This document shows positions 1 through 8,843 of a stretch of DNA of 64,000 nucleotides, piece by piece (the stretch's first letter is position 1; each line of letters starts with the position of its first letter). Below the pieces are notes generated by a model. It searched no databases. It saw only the letters and a list, made by a program, of their open reading frames with translations, and was not told where the DNA came from. Position numbers and translations under genes: made by a program. The DNA is from Pseudocitrobacter vendiensis (GTDB lineage Bacteria > Pseudomonadota > Gammaproteobacteria > Enterobacterales > Enterobacteriaceae): assembly GCF_943590815.1 (NCBI RefSeq), contig NZ_CALSBS010000023.1, positions 1-64,000 of the forward strand, written 5' to 3'.

Positions 1-162
1 ATTTCCCGCTAGACTCCCGATGAGGGAGGCTGAGGATATGGATGCCCGAAGAAGTGACCCGTACGAGGTTTCGTATGAAAGGTGTAAGAATCCTTTTGAT
101 ATCGTGAGCCATTTGAGGTCTTATAGTCTTGTTAATCACGTGGTTAATTTAAGGACGAGAAC

Positions 163-462
163 ATGCCAACAGTCATCGCAAAAGCCCTGGATTTCATCAA
201 CGCTATGGATACAACCGTTGCGGTACCGCACTCTATGGATGAAAGCACAGCGAAGGGTATCTTTAAGTATCTGAAAGAAATCGGTGTAAAGGTGAGTGCA
301 GAAGACATTACTGCGCGAGGGACTTCAGAGGGATGGAACCCCGAGTTCACCAAAAAAGTAGTCGGATGGGCTGAGAAAATCGCCTCTGACGAGCGTGTTG
401 TGATTAAAAATCCCGAGTATTTTTCATCTTATATGCAGGAGCAACTGAGCGCGTTAGTGTGA
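163..462 (+). CDS. yoaC: YoaC-like DUF1889 family protein
   Basis: A 99-residue soluble protein that matches my memory of E. coli YoaC (99 aa, DUF1889) along its whole length, including the central ITARGTSEGWNPEF stretch and the C-terminal KNPEYFSSYMQEQL stretch. The family has no established function. The start ATG follows AAGGACGAGAAC, a reasonable ribosome-binding site. There is no signal peptide or membrane segment. In E. coli yoaC lies elsewhere on the chromosome, so this copy beside the tRNA-Ile2 gene is either a relocated orthologue or a paralogue. Family assignment is firm; the name is by resemblance only. Confidence 0.8.
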   Translation: MPTVIAKALDFINAMDTTVAVPHSMDESTAKGIFKYLKEIGVKVSAEDITARGTSEGWNPEFTKKVVGWAEKIASDERVVIKNPEYFSSYMQEQLSALV

Positions 463-485
463 GTTAACGTGGTGAGGAGTGCTGC

Positions 486-521
486 AAAAAACGAAGGGCT
501 TACGTTTTCACGTAAGCCCTT
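486..521 (-). terminator. Intrinsic terminator of the tRNA-Ile2 gene
   Basis: Arms AAGGGCTTACG (494-504) and CGTAAGCCCTT (511-521) form an 11-bp hairpin with a 6-nt loop. On the minus strand it is followed by a T run (A486-A491 on the plus strand). It lies just 3' of the tRNA and ends its transcript. Confidence 0.85.
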
Positions 522-529
522 GCTGTATC

Positions 530-605
530 TGGTGGCCCCTGTTGGGTTTGAACCAACGACCAAGCGATTATGAGTCGCCTGCTCTAACCACTGAGCTAAG
601 GGGCC
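530..605 (-). tRNA. ileX: tRNA-Ile2 (CAT anticodon, ileX)
   Basis: On the minus strand the 7-bp acceptor stem is GGCCCCT/AGGGGCC, followed by discriminator A and an encoded CCA (530-532). The D arm TAGCTCAGTGG..AGAGCA, the anticodon loop CTCATAA and the T arm GGTTCAAACCC are all visible. A CAT anticodon could mean Met or Ile2. The acceptor and arm sequence and the position beside mug match E. coli ileX, whose C34 is modified to lysidine by TilS so that it reads AUA. The sequence gives the anticodon directly; the Ile identity is by homology and gene order. Confidence 0.92.
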
Positions 606-730
606 GTGGCGGGGAATTATAAAGTAACTGCGGTTTACAATCCAGTTGTTAAGCAACGTCTGCTGTTTTTATAAACAACGTATTTTCAATTCGTTATAAT
701 AGTCACATGAGCCATTTATCAGAGAACAGC

Positions 731-1237
731 ATGGTTAAGGATATTATCGCGCCAGGCCTGCGGGTGGTGTTTTGCGGCATTAACCCGGGGTTGTCGTCCT
801 CTTCACTCGGTTTTCCGTTCGCGCATCCGGCAAATCGCTTCTGGAAAGTCCTGCATTTGGCCGGGTTTACCGACAGGCAATTGAAACCAGAAGAGGCGGA
901 TCATCTGCTCGATTTTCGCTGCGGTGTCACCAAGCTGGTTGATCGCCCGACGGTGCAGGCTACGGAAGTGAAGCGTCAGGAGTTGCATGACGGTGGGCGG
1001 TCGCTGATTACCAAAATAGAGGCCTATCAGCCTGCGGCGCTGGCGGTACTGGGGAAACAGGCGTTTGAACAGGGATTCAGCCAGCGGGGCGTGCCGTGGG
1101 GCAAACAGTCGATGTCGATTGGCGTGACGCAGGTGTGGGTGCTGCCGAACCCGAGCGGGCTGAGCCGCATCACCACGGATAAGCTGGTTGAGGCGTACCA
1201 GGAGCTGGATCAGGCGCTGGTGCTGCGGGGGCTTTGA
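731..1237 (+). CDS. mug: G/U (T) mismatch-specific DNA glycosylase
   Basis: Mug removes uracil, thymine or ethenocytosine opposite G and starts base excision repair. This ATG gives 168 aa, the E. coli length, beginning [20 protein letters not shown]. An in-frame ATG eight codons upstream (707) has no better support. The uracil-DNA-glycosylase superfamily motif GINPG with the catalytic Asn lies near residue 18, and the second motif NPSGLSR lies near residue 140. The gene converges on rpoD, with a nested palindromic repeat and a bidirectional terminator between them, as in E. coli. Confidence 0.95.
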   Translation: MVKDIIAPGLRVVFCGINPGLSSSSLGFPFAHPANRFWKVLHLAGFTDRQLKPEEADHLLDFRCGVTKLVDRPTVQATEVKRQELHDGGRSLITKIEAYQPAALAVLGKQAFEQGFSQRGVPWGKQSMSIGVTQVWVLPNPSGLSRITTDKLVEAYQELDQALVLRGL

Positions 1238-1242
1238 TAAAT

Positions 1243-1350
1243 CCCCCTCACCCCAGCCCTCTCCCGCTGGGAGAGGGAGTTAATCGAGCCAGGTCAAACC
1301 TTTATGCACAATCGATCCCCTCTCCCTCAGGGAGAGGGTTAGGGTGAGGG
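1243..1350. repeat. Nested palindromic repeat, copy 1 (after mug)
   Basis: Outer arms CCCCTCACCCC (from 1244) and GGGTGAGGG (to 1350) flank two short hairpins of the type CCCTCTCCC..GGGAGAGGG, separated by about 35 nt of unrelated sequence. The whole element can fold into one long cruciform. Related copies lie after parC and after exbD. It starts within ten bases of the mug stop codon. Confidence 0.85.
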
Positions 1351-1363
1351 TGTAAAACCCCAT

Positions 1364-1391
1364 AAAAAAAGCTCCCCGCAGGGAGCTTTTT
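1364..1391. terminator. Bidirectional terminator between mug and rpoD
   Basis: GCTCCC (1371-1376) pairs with GGGAGC (1381-1386) around CGCA. A run of seven A on the left and T on the right give an RNA U-tract in both directions. It serves as the rpoD operon terminator and as a backstop for mug. Confidence 0.85.
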
Positions 1392-1409
1392 ACGTTTCAC
1401 AAACCGGGA

Positions 1410-3251
1410 TTAATCGTCCAGGAAGCTACGCAACACTTCAGAACGGCTCGGGTGACGCAGTTTACGCAGCGCCTTCGCTTCAATCTGACGAATACGTTCA
1501 CGGGTAACGTCGAACTGTTTACCCACTTCTTCCAGCGTATGGTCGGTGTTCATGTCGATACCAAAACGCATACGCAGAACTTTCGCTTCACGGGCAGTCA
1601 GGCCAGCCAGAACGTCGTGCGTTGCGGCACGCAGGCTTTCGGTGGTCGCAGAATCCAGCGGCAGTTCGAGGGTGGTATCCTCGATGAAATCACCCAGATG
1701 CGAATCTTCATCGTCGCCGATTGGCGTTTCCATGGAGATAGGCTCTTTGGCAATTTTCAGCACTTTACGGATTTTGTCTTCCGGCATCAGCATGCGTTCA
1801 GCCAGTTCTTCCGGCGTCGGCTCGCGGCCCATCTCTTGCAGCATCTGGCGAGAAATACGGTTGAGTTTGTTGATGGTCTCAATCATATGCACCGGAATAC
1901 GGATGGTGCGCGCCTGATCCGCGATAGAACGGGTGATCGCCTGACGGATCCACCAGGTTGCGTAGGTGGAGAATTTGTAACCACGACGGTATTCGAACTT
2001 ATCAACCGCTTTCATCAGGCCGATGTTACCTTCCTGAATCAGGTCAAGGAACTGCAGGCCACGGTTGGTGTATTTCTTAGCGATAGAAATTACCAGACGT
2101 AGGTTCGCTTCAACCATCTCTTTCTTCGCACGGCGGGCTTTCGCTTCACCAATGGACATGCGACGGTTTATATCTTTTACCTGCTCGATGGTCAGGCCGG
2201 TTTCTTCTTCAATTTGTTGCAGCTTCATCAGGCCGCGCTGAACGTCTTCTTTCACGTCGAGCAGCTTTTCAGACCACGGTTTGTTCATCGCGACGGCCGC
2301 GTTGAACCAGGTTTCGCTGGTTTCGTTGCCGGTAAACAGAGTGATGAAGTTTTTCTTCGGCATTTTGCACTGTTCAACGCACATCTTCATGATGATACGT
2401 TCCTGGGTACGCACGCGATCCATCATGACGCGCATGCTGTTCACCAGGTAGTCGAACTGTTTCGGTACCAGACGGAACTGTTTGAAGACTTCAGACAGCT
2501 TCAGGATCTCTTCCTGCGCAGCGGCATGGCTACGGCCTTTCGCCTTGATGGTGTCGCGAGTCACTTCATACTGCGTGCGCAGTTCAGCGAATTTCTCACG
2601 CGCCAGTTCAGGGTCGATGCTGTTGTCGTCATCGCTGCTGTCGTCGTCGTCCTCTTCATCTTCATCGTCGTCATCCATCTCTTCCTGAGAGAGTTCAGAA
2701 CCCACGTGAGTCGCGGTCGGCGCTAAATCTTCTTCAGCGTTCGGATCGACGAACCCGGTGATGAGATCGGACAGGCGAGCTTCTTCCGCTTCAACACGAT
2801 CGTACTGTTCAAGCAGGTAGGTGATGGCTTCCGGGTATTCCGCTACGGAACACTGAACCTGGTTGATCCCGTCTTCGATACGTTTGGCGATGTCAATTTC
2901 GCCTTCGCGGGTCAACAGTTCAACGGTACCCATTTCACGCATGTACATACGAACCGGGTCAGTGGTGCGCCCGATTTCAGATTCCACGCTCGAAAGCACC
3001 TGTGCGGCGGCTTCTTCCGCATCTTCATCGGTGTTGTTCGATGTTTCAGCGAGCAACAGGTCATCGGCATCCGGTGCTTCTTCCATCACCTGAATGCCCA
3101 TGTCGTTGATCATTTGGATGATGTCTTCGATCTGATCGGAGTCGACGATATCTTCCGGCAGATGGTCATTGACCTCGGCATAGGTCAGATAGCCTTGCTC
3201 CTTACCACGTTGGACAAGAAGCTTCAGCTGTGACTGCGGGTTTTGCTCCAT
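1410..3251 (-). CDS. rpoD: RNA polymerase sigma-70 factor
   Basis: The housekeeping sigma factor directs RNA polymerase to most promoters. The protein is 613 aa, the E. coli length, starting [20 protein letters not shown]. Region 1.1 occupies about residues 1-80. The non-conserved region carries a very acidic run of Asp and Glu near 190-210. Regions 2.1-2.4 (for example [17 protein letters not shown] and [17 protein letters not shown]) lie near 390-445, and the region 4.2 helix-turn-helix ([19 protein letters not shown]) lies near 580-600. It is the last gene of rpsU-dnaG-rpoD, 155 nt after dnaG. In E. coli this gap holds an RNA-processing site and dnaG holds a heat-shock promoter; I did not confirm either here. 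Confidence 0.99.
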   Translation of the reverse strand: MEQNPQSQLKLLVQRGKEQGYLTYAEVNDHLPEDIVDSDQIEDIIQMINDMGIQVMEEAPDADDLLLAETSNNTDEDAEEAAAQVLSSVESEIGRTTDPVRMYMREMGTVELLTREGEIDIAKRIEDGINQVQCSVAEYPEAITYLLEQYDRVEAEEARLSDLITGFVDPNAEEDLAPTATHVGSELSQEEMDDDDEDEEDDDDSSDDDNSIDPELAREKFAELRTQYEVTRDTIKAKGRSHAAAQEEILKLSEVFKQFRLVPKQFDYLVNSMRVMMDRVRTQERIIMKMCVEQCKMPKKNFITLFTGNETSETWFNAAVAMNKPWSEKLLDVKEDVQRGLMKLQQIEEETGLTIEQVKDINRRMSIGEAKARRAKKEMVEANLRLVISIAKKYTNRGLQFLDLIQEGNIGLMKAVDKFEYRRGYKFSTYATWWIRQAITRSIADQARTIRIPVHMIETINKLNRISRQMLQEMGREPTPEELAERMLMPEDKIRKVLKIAKEPISMETPIGDDEDSHLGDFIEDTTLELPLDSATTESLRAATHDVLAGLTAREAKVLRMRFGIDMNTDHTLEEVGKQFDVTRERIRQIEAKALRKLRHPSRSEVLRSFLDD

Positions 3252-3406
3252 AAGACGGTATCCACACTTATTTCATGAGATTGGTGTCGGTCGGCGAAAC
3301 AAGCCGCCAACAGAGTGTAACGAGGACTTATTTATATTTTGCCGCTGCCCTTCACGCGGCTTTCGGGGGCTTCCCGAGTGATATTCGGCACTTAAGCCGT
3401 TCAATT
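3252..3406 (-). other. dnaG-rpoD spacer
   Basis: A 155-nt transcribed spacer. On the minus strand it contains a GC-rich imperfect hairpin around 3335-3380 (GGAAGCCCCCGAAAGCCGCG region) followed by an AU-rich stretch (AAAATATAAATAA). In E. coli the corresponding spacer is cleaved by RNase E, so that dnaG and rpoD mRNA decay at different rates. The position and AU-rich character fit, but no site can be proven by eye. Confidence 0.35.
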
Positions 3407-5152
3407 CTATTTTTTGGCCAGTTCCTGGTTTAGCGTCCAGAGTTCCCGGCGTTCCTCACTGCTGAGCCCGTGTGTGCGATCGCGAGCAATCAACTCTTCT
3501 TGTCGCAGAACCAGCAATGAGTCAAACATATGGTTGAGTGAGTCGGTGAACGTTTTTTCTGCGATATCCTTATCTGCTATATCGTCCCACATCGACAGTT
3601 TTTCAAGGGTCGCGGCTTCATTTGTGCCACGATATTGTTCCAGAAGTTGACCAGTGGTCAGTCCAGGCTGTGACAAACAAGTGTTGACCAGTTCTGCAAA
3701 TAAGCCAAGTCCCGGCAGTTTTTTCGGATCCAGCCCCGTTAAGGGAGGAACCAACGGCGCGAGATCGGGGTTTTGCACCAGTAACCCTATCAGTATACGC
3801 ATGGTCGTGCGTTTTAGCTGTGGCGCGGGGCGAACCACGCCGTTTTCTGCCTGTTTCGGCATTAAACGTTCAAGCTGGGCATCATCCAGAATCCCCAGTT
3901 TGTTGCCCAGCTCCTGACGCAAATAGATGCGTAAGGTTTCGCCCGGAACCTGACTGATGAGCGGCAGCGCCAGCGTACTTAACTGCGCGCGCCCGTCCGG
4001 GGTACTCAAATCGACCTGCGGCATCAGGCTGTTAAACAGAAACGTGGAGAGCGGTTGAGCCTGCTCCATCCGCGCTTCAAATGCTGCTTTACCCTCTTTA
4101 CGCACCAGCGTATCCGGATCTTCGCCGTCGGGCAGAAACATAAAGCGTAACTGACGCCCGTCGGTCATGTACGGTAGCGCTGTTTCGAGCGCACGCCATG
4201 CGGCATCACGGCCAGCACGGTCACCGTCGTAGCAGCAGATGACATTATTTGTCACCCGGAACAGCAACTGAATATGGTCGGCGGTGGTTGAGGTGCCAAG
4301 CGACGCGACGGCATAATTAATGTCGTACTGCGCCAGAGCGACCACATCCATATAACCTTCGACCACCAGTAACCGCTGGGGTTCAGCTTCTGTCTGCTGC
4401 GCTTCATAAAGGCCATACAGCTGACGGCCTTTATGGAAAATATCGGTTTCCGGCGAGTTTAGGTATTTCGGCAGGGCATCGCCCAGCACGCGTCCACCAA
4501 AACCAATTACCCTGCCACGCTTATCACGAATAGGGAACATGACGCGCTCGCGAAAGCGGTCGTAGCTACGCCCCTGATCGTTGGTTACCAGCATACCGGC
4601 GTCAATGAGCGCCTGGCGATTTTCACTATTGCCGCCAAACCGTTTCAGGACGTTGTCCCAACCCGGCGGCGCATAACCAATCGCGAAACGAGAAATCACT
4701 TCACTGCTGAGGCCACGCTTTTCCAGATACTGGCGCGCGGGGTCAGCGGCGGGATTCATCAGGGATTGCTGATAAAACGCATTCAGACCGTCCATCAGTT
4801 GATAGAGACTTTGCCGTTGATGGCGCTCTATCTGACTCGGCCCGTTGCCTGCTTCGTACGGCACTTCAAGGTTGTGCATGGCAGCCAGTTCTTCGACGGT
4901 TTCCACGAACTCGAGCTTGTCGTAGTTCATCAAAAAGTCGATGGCGTTGCCGTGCGCGCCACAGCCGAAGCAGTGGTAAAACTGTTTTTCACCGTTGACG
5001 GTGAAAGAGGGGGTTTTCTCGTTATGGAAAGGACAGCACGCGTGATAGTTCTTGCCCTGCTTTTTCAGCTTCACACGAGCATCGATCAAATCGATGATGT
5101 CGGTGCGTGCCAGCAGATCATTAATGAATACGCGCGGAATTCGTCCAGCCAT
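3407..5152 (-). CDS. dnaG: DNA primase
   Basis: DnaG synthesises RNA primers at the replication fork in complex with DnaB helicase. Length is 581 aa as in E. coli. The N-terminal zinc ribbon is present (Cys40, His43, Cys61, Cys64 in CPFHNEKTPSF and CFGCG). The central TOPRIM domain shows VVEGYMDV with the conserved Glu, and DGDRAGRDAA with the metal-binding Asp pair near 309-311. The C-terminal helicase-binding domain ends LNQELAKK. It lies between rpsU and rpoD; an attenuating terminator in the rpsU-dnaG gap keeps primase expression low. Confidence 0.98.
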   Translation of the reverse strand: MAGRIPRVFINDLLARTDIIDLIDARVKLKKQGKNYHACCPFHNEKTPSFTVNGEKQFYHCFGCGAHGNAIDFLMNYDKLEFVETVEELAAMHNLEVPYEAGNGPSQIERHQRQSLYQLMDGLNAFYQQSLMNPAADPARQYLEKRGLSSEVISRFAIGYAPPGWDNVLKRFGGNSENRQALIDAGMLVTNDQGRSYDRFRERVMFPIRDKRGRVIGFGGRVLGDALPKYLNSPETDIFHKGRQLYGLYEAQQTEAEPQRLLVVEGYMDVVALAQYDINYAVASLGTSTTADHIQLLFRVTNNVICCYDGDRAGRDAAWRALETALPYMTDGRQLRFMFLPDGEDPDTLVRKEGKAAFEARMEQAQPLSTFLFNSLMPQVDLSTPDGRAQLSTLALPLISQVPGETLRIYLRQELGNKLGILDDAQLERLMPKQAENGVVRPAPQLKRTTMRILIGLLVQNPDLAPLVPPLTGLDPKKLPGLGLFAELVNTCLSQPGLTTGQLLEQYRGTNEAATLEKLSMWDDIADKDIAEKTFTDSLNHMFDSLLVLRQEELIARDRTHGLSSEERRELWTLNQELAKK

Positions 5153-5177
5153 AAGCCCCGTAGTTTTTAATGATGCT

Positions 5178-5222
5178 TAAACGAAAACAAGCCGCGCATT
5201 CCTTCCGGAAGCACGGCCTTGC
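5178..5222 (-). terminator. Attenuating terminator between rpsU and dnaG
   Basis: On the minus strand AAGGCCGTGCTTCC pairs imperfectly with GGAAGGAATGCGCGGCTT and is followed by GTTTTCG. It matches the position of the partial terminator T1 of the E. coli macromolecular synthesis operon, which lets only part of the rpsU transcripts continue into dnaG. Confidence 0.75.
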
Positions 5223-5267
5223 AACTACTACTCGGTCTGACAATTGAGAGCATCTGCTCTCAAGAGA

Positions 5268-5522
<255 letters not shown>

Positions 5523-5623
5523 TCAACGCCAGCTTATTTCAAAATGGTGCGGAATTTTACTGCAATTGCTGCTGCTTTGTAAAGCACCGACGCGTTTTTG
5601 AAAGGGACTTTTTAAGGGTGGGG

Positions 5624-5629
5624 AGTATA
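5624..5629 (-). promoter_or_regulatory. Candidate -10 of the rpsU operon promoter
   Basis: On the minus strand TATACT lies 141 nt upstream of rpsU, within a run CGTGTATACTCC. No strong -35 sits at 17 nt. E. coli has tandem promoters in this gap, so this hexamer is a plausible but unproven core. Confidence 0.35.
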
Positions 5630-5718
5630 CACGAAGCACGTTCCTGGGGCGAACAATGTTTTACAAGCCGGGGTAGAAAACCTACACTGCGCGGTATTGA
5701 AACGAGGTAAATCTAGCC

Positions 5719-6732
5719 ATGCGTGTACTGGGAATTGAAACATCCTGCGATGAAACCGGCATCGCAATTTATGACGATGTAAAAGGTCTGTTAGCCAACC
5801 AATTGTATAGTCAGGTGAAATTACATGCTGACTACGGCGGTGTCGTGCCTGAACTGGCCTCGCGCGATCACGTGCGTAAAACGGTGCCATTGATTCAGGC
5901 CGCGCTGAAAGAGGCGAATCTGACGGCAAAAGATATTGATGCCGTCGCCTATACCGCCGGGCCGGGTTTAGTTGGCGCGCTGCTGGTTGGCGCAACCGTT
6001 GGGCGTTCGCTGGCATTTGCCTGGAATGTCCCGGCGATCCCGGTACACCACATGGAAGGGCATCTGCTGGCGCCAATGCTGGAAGATAACCCGCCGGAAT
6101 ACCCGTTTGTGGCGCTGCTGGTCTCTGGCGGTCATACGCAACTTATCAGCGTGACCGGGATTGGCGAGTATGAACTGCTGGGCGAATCGATTGATGACGC
6201 GGCAGGCGAAGCCTTCGATAAAACGGCCAAACTGTTGGGGCTTGACTACCCAGGCGGCCCAATGTTGTCGAAGATGGCCTCTCAGGGCACGGAAGGGCGC
6301 TTTGTCTTCCCGCGTCCGATGACTGACCGTCCGGGTCTGGACTTCAGCTTCTCTGGCCTGAAAACCTTCGCGGCGAACACCATTCGCAATAATGACAACG
6401 ATGAACAAACGCGCGCCGATATTGCTCGTGCCTTTGAAGATGCGGTGGTCGATACGTTGATGATCAAGTGCAAACGCGCGCTGGATCAAACCGGCTTTAA
6501 GCGTCTGGTGATGGCGGGCGGCGTGAGCGCTAACCGAACCTTGCGTGCGAAACTGGCTGAGATGATGCAGAAACGTCGTGGCGAAGTGTTCTACGCGCGC
6601 CCGGAATTTTGCACCGATAATGGGGCGATGATTGCCTACGCAGGCATGGTGCGTTTCAAAGCGGGTGTGAATGCAGACCTTGGCGTAACCGTGCGTCCAC
6701 GCTGGCCGCTGGCGGAGTTACCGGCAGCGTGA
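5719..6732 (+). CDS. tsaD: tRNA N6-threonylcarbamoyladenosine synthesis protein TsaD
   Basis: TsaD (formerly YgjD) transfers the threonylcarbamoyl group to A37 of ANN-decoding tRNAs together with TsaB and TsaE. The 337-aa protein starts [20 protein letters not shown]. The ASKHA fold metal ligands are seen in [11 protein letters not shown] (two His, near 111 and 115), and the nucleotide-binding motif VSGGHTQL and the C-terminal [11 protein letters not shown] follow. It is divergent from rpsU, the usual enterobacterial arrangement, and is followed by a REP element and a terminator shared with the convergent plsY. Confidence 0.98.
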   Translation: MRVLGIETSCDETGIAIYDDVKGLLANQLYSQVKLHADYGGVVPELASRDHVRKTVPLIQAALKEANLTAKDIDAVAYTAGPGLVGALLVGATVGRSLAFAWNVPAIPVHHMEGHLLAPMLEDNPPEYPFVALLVSGGHTQLISVTGIGEYELLGESIDDAAGEAFDKTAKLLGLDYPGGPMLSKMASQGTEGRFVFPRPMTDRPGLDFSFSGLKTFAANTIRNNDNDEQTRADIARAFEDAVVDTLMIKCKRALDQTGFKRLVMAGGVSANRTLRAKLAEMMQKRRGEVFYARPEFCTDNGAMIAYAGMVRFKAGVNADLGVTVRPRWPLAELPAA

Positions 6733-6740
6733 TGGAGCAT

Positions 6741-6771
6741 GCCGGATGGCGCCTGCGCTTATCCGGCCTAC
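6741..6771. repeat. REP element (after tsaD)
   Basis: GCCGGATGGCGCCTGCG..TTATCCGGCCTAC is a typical enterobacterial repetitive extragenic palindrome, with GCCGGAT and ATCCGGC arms. It lies between the convergent tsaD and plsY. Confidence 0.85.
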
Positions 6772-6783
6772 AAAATACAAAAC

Positions 6784-6815
6784 AAAAGCGTGTCATTTGA
6801 CGCGCTTTTATTTTT
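6784..6815. terminator. Bidirectional terminator tsaD/plsY
   Basis: AAAAGCGTGTC (6784-6794) pairs with GACGCGCTTTT (6799-6809) around a 4-nt loop and runs into T-rich sequence on the plus strand. The plsY stop codon (6808-6810) lies at its right edge, so the last bases of plsY form part of the tsaD terminator. Confidence 0.85.
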
Positions 6816-7425
6816 TCTCTTCTTCTTTCTTCTTCTTAAACCGCGCCCAGATTTTCGTTTCCTGACGCCGCCACAGACGCTGAATATTGTCATGATGACG
6901 CAGTAAGATCAGGCAAGACAGCATCGACACCGGAAAGGTGTACTGCGGTTTAAACCACCAGACGTAAAACGGCGCAACCAGTGCGCTAACAATCGCGCCC
7001 AGTGACGAATAACCGCTCAATAAAATAGTCAGCAGCCAGGTGCCTGCCATTACGCCGGTAAGATCGAGGCCAATCGGCGCAATCGCGCCAAATGCGGTGG
7101 CGACGCCTTTACCGCCGTGGAAACCAAAGAAAACCGGCCAAATGTGGCCCAGACAGGCAGCAATCGCCACCAGCCCAAGCCAAAACGGCGTGAGCCCAAG
7201 GGCATACGCGCCCCAGACCGGTAACATCCCTTTCAGGATGTCGAAAATCAGAACTGCTACGGCTGCTCCCTTGCCGCCAATTCGTAATACGTTGGTCGCC
7301 CCGGGATTCCCGGAACCACTCTCGCGAGGGTCGGGCAAGCCCGCGATGCGGCAGACCAGAATGGCGCTGGAAATTGAGCCGCAAAGGTAGGCGAGGAGGA
7401 TCATTCCAGGCGCGATTGCACTCAT
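6808..7425 (-). CDS. plsY: Acyl-phosphate glycerol-3-phosphate acyltransferase PlsY
   Basis: PlsY (YgiH) is an inner-membrane enzyme that acylates glycerol-3-phosphate from acyl-phosphate, the first step of phospholipid synthesis. Starting at [14 protein letters not shown] gives 205 aa, the E. coli length. A longer reading frame upstream would run into the divergent folB and lacks the family N-terminus. About five hydrophobic helices are visible. The conserved loops [10 protein letters not shown] (near 36-45) and [10 protein letters not shown] (near 104-113) bind phosphate. The tail is a Lys/Glu-rich KKKKEEEKK. It is divergent from folB by 107 nt. Confidence 0.97.
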   Translation of the reverse strand: MSAIAPGMILLAYLCGSISSAILVCRIAGLPDPRESGSGNPGATNVLRIGGKGAAVAVLIFDILKGMLPVWGAYALGLTPFWLGLVAIAACLGHIWPVFFGFHGGKGVATAFGAIAPIGLDLTGVMAGTWLLTILLSGYSSLGAIVSALVAPFYVWWFKPQYTFPVSMLSCLILLRHHDNIQRLWRRQETKIWARFKKKKEEEKK

Positions 7426-7532
7426 AACGCTGTTCCGTTGTGAAAATGTCGAAGTATTCTCTGCATCTGTGGATAATACGCATAATTCGCCGGAAGTGGT
7501 ATCCGGTTCAGCCAAAAAGCAGGCAGGTCGTG

Positions 7533-7901
7533 ATGGATATTGTATTTATAGAGCAACTTTCGGTAATCACCACCATTGGTGTTTACGACTGGGAACAGAC
7601 CATCGAACAGAAACTGGTGTTCGATATCGAAATGGGATGGGACAACCGCCGGGCGGCATCCAGCGACGACGTAAAGTATTGTCTGAGTTATGCCGATATC
7701 AGTGACGCGGTGATCGCGCATGTCGAAGGCAGTCGCTTTGCGCTGGTTGAGCGCGTGGCAGAAGAGGTGGCTGAGTTGCTCATGACGCGCTTTAATTCCC
7801 CATGGGTGCGCATCAAAGTCAGCAAACCGGGCGCGGTTGCGAGGGCGGCGAACGTGGGCGTTATCATCGAGCGTGGCCAAAATCTGAATCAAACTATTTA
7901 A
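7533..7901 (+). CDS. folB: Dihydroneopterin aldolase FolB
   Basis: FolB cleaves 7,8-dihydroneopterin to 6-hydroxymethyl-dihydropterin and glycolaldehyde in folate synthesis, and can also epimerise dihydroneopterin. From this ATG the protein is 122 aa, beginning [20 protein letters not shown] as in E. coli. The preceding AGGCAGG is a suitable ribosome-binding site. The reading frame extends 31 codons upstream, but the extension is not conserved. The [13 protein letters not shown] segment carries the catalytic Lys near residue 98, and Glu in VYDWEQ binds pterin. Confidence 0.96.
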   Translation: MDIVFIEQLSVITTIGVYDWEQTIEQKLVFDIEMGWDNRRAASSDDVKYCLSYADISDAVIAHVEGSRFALVERVAEEVAELLMTRFNSPWVRIKVSKPGAVARAANVGVIIERGQNLNQTI

Positions 7902-7919
7902 ATTCATAATGGATTAAAC

Positions 7920-7975
7920 CAAACGGCAATACACCGGTCTTAGAGCCGGGTTTATTTTATTTTTTAAATTTTAAG
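7920..7975 (+). terminator. Possible terminator between folB and uppP
   Basis: ACCGG and GCCGGGT flank a short loop, with an imperfect outer pairing AAAC/GTTT, and are followed by TTATTTTATTTTTTAAATTTT. The stem is imperfect but the U-tract is long. It may end folB transcripts upstream of uppP. Confidence 0.45.
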
Positions 7976-7985
7976 GGTTTAAGTG

Positions 7986-8804
7986 ATGAGCGATATGCAC
8001 TCGCTGCTGGTTGCGGCTATTCTGGGTGTTGTCGAAGGATTGACGGAGTTTCTACCTGTCTCCAGCACCGGCCATATGATTATTGTCGGGCATCTGCTGG
8101 GTTTTGAAGGTGAAACGGCGAAGACGTTTGAAGTGGTTATCCAGCTCGGCTCTATCCTGGCCGTGGTGGTGATGTTCTGGCGTCGTCTGTTTGGCCTGAT
8201 CGGCATCCATTTTGGCCGACCGATTCATGAAGGTGAAGGGAAAGGGCGTTTGTCGCTCATCCACATTTTGCTTGGGATGATCCCGGCGGTGGTGCTGGGG
8301 CTGGTGTTCCACGACACCATCAAGTCACTCTTCAATCCGATTAACGTGATGTATGCGTTGATTGTCGGTGGTTTCCTGCTGATTGCCGCCGAGTGCCTGA
8401 AGCCAAAACAGCCGCGCGCGGTAGGTGTGGATGACATGACCTATCGTCAGGCGTTTATGATTGGCTGCTTCCAGTGTCTGGCGCTGTGGCCGGGTTTTTC
8501 TCGCTCCGGCGCGACCATTTCCGGTGGTATGCTGATGGGCGTAAGCCGCTATGCGGCGTCGGAATTCTCATTCCTGCTGGCGGTGCCGATGATGATGGGC
8601 GCCACGGCATTGGATCTCTATAAGAGCTGGCACTTCCTGACGCTGGCGGATTTCCCGATGTTTGCGGTGGGCTTTGTGATGGCCTTCCTCGTTGCGCTGG
8701 TGGCGATTAAAACCTTCCTGCAACTCATCAAACGCATCTCGTTTATCCCGTTCGCCATCTACCGCTTTATCGTCGCGGCAGCGGTGTACGTGGTCTTCTT
8801 CTGA
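7986..8804 (+). CDS. uppP: Undecaprenyl-diphosphate phosphatase UppP (BacA)
   Basis: UppP recycles the lipid carrier undecaprenyl diphosphate for peptidoglycan, LPS and other envelope polymers; overproduction gives bacitracin resistance. The 272-aa membrane protein starts [24 protein letters not shown] directly before the ATG could extend it by one residue. The two catalytic motifs are intact: [15 protein letters not shown] (near 18-32) and [13 protein letters not shown] (near 170-182). Several hydrophobic helices follow, ending in VYVVFF. A strong terminator overlaps the end of the convergent cca. Confidence 0.97.
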   Translation: MSDMHSLLVAAILGVVEGLTEFLPVSSTGHMIIVGHLLGFEGETAKTFEVVIQLGSILAVVVMFWRRLFGLIGIHFGRPIHEGEGKGRLSLIHILLGMIPAVVLGLVFHDTIKSLFNPINVMYALIVGGFLLIAAECLKPKQPRAVGVDDMTYRQAFMIGCFQCLALWPGFSRSGATISGGMLMGVSRYAASEFSFLLAVPMMMGATALDLYKSWHFLTLADFPMFAVGFVMAFLVALVAIKTFLQLIKRISFIPFAIYRFIVAAAVYVVFF

Positions 8805-8808
8805 TATC

Positions 8809-8843
8809 CTGCCCTCAGTCTTTCGGCTGAGGGCAGCGTTTTT
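8809..8843. terminator. Terminator of uppP overlapping the 3' end of cca
   Basis: CTGCCCTCAG (8809-8818) pairs perfectly with CTGAGGGCAG (8827-8836) and is followed by CGTTTTT on the plus strand. The right arm and part of the left arm encode the last residues and stop codon of cca on the minus strand. Confidence 0.9.

Noticed and set aside
20-274. 84-codon frame at the left end
   Set aside because: Overlaps the YoaC-like gene in another frame and shows no family features.
5640-5720. LexA box in the rpsU-tsaD gap
   Set aside because: The E. coli operon has a LexA site, but no CTG-N10-CAG with good core is seen here.
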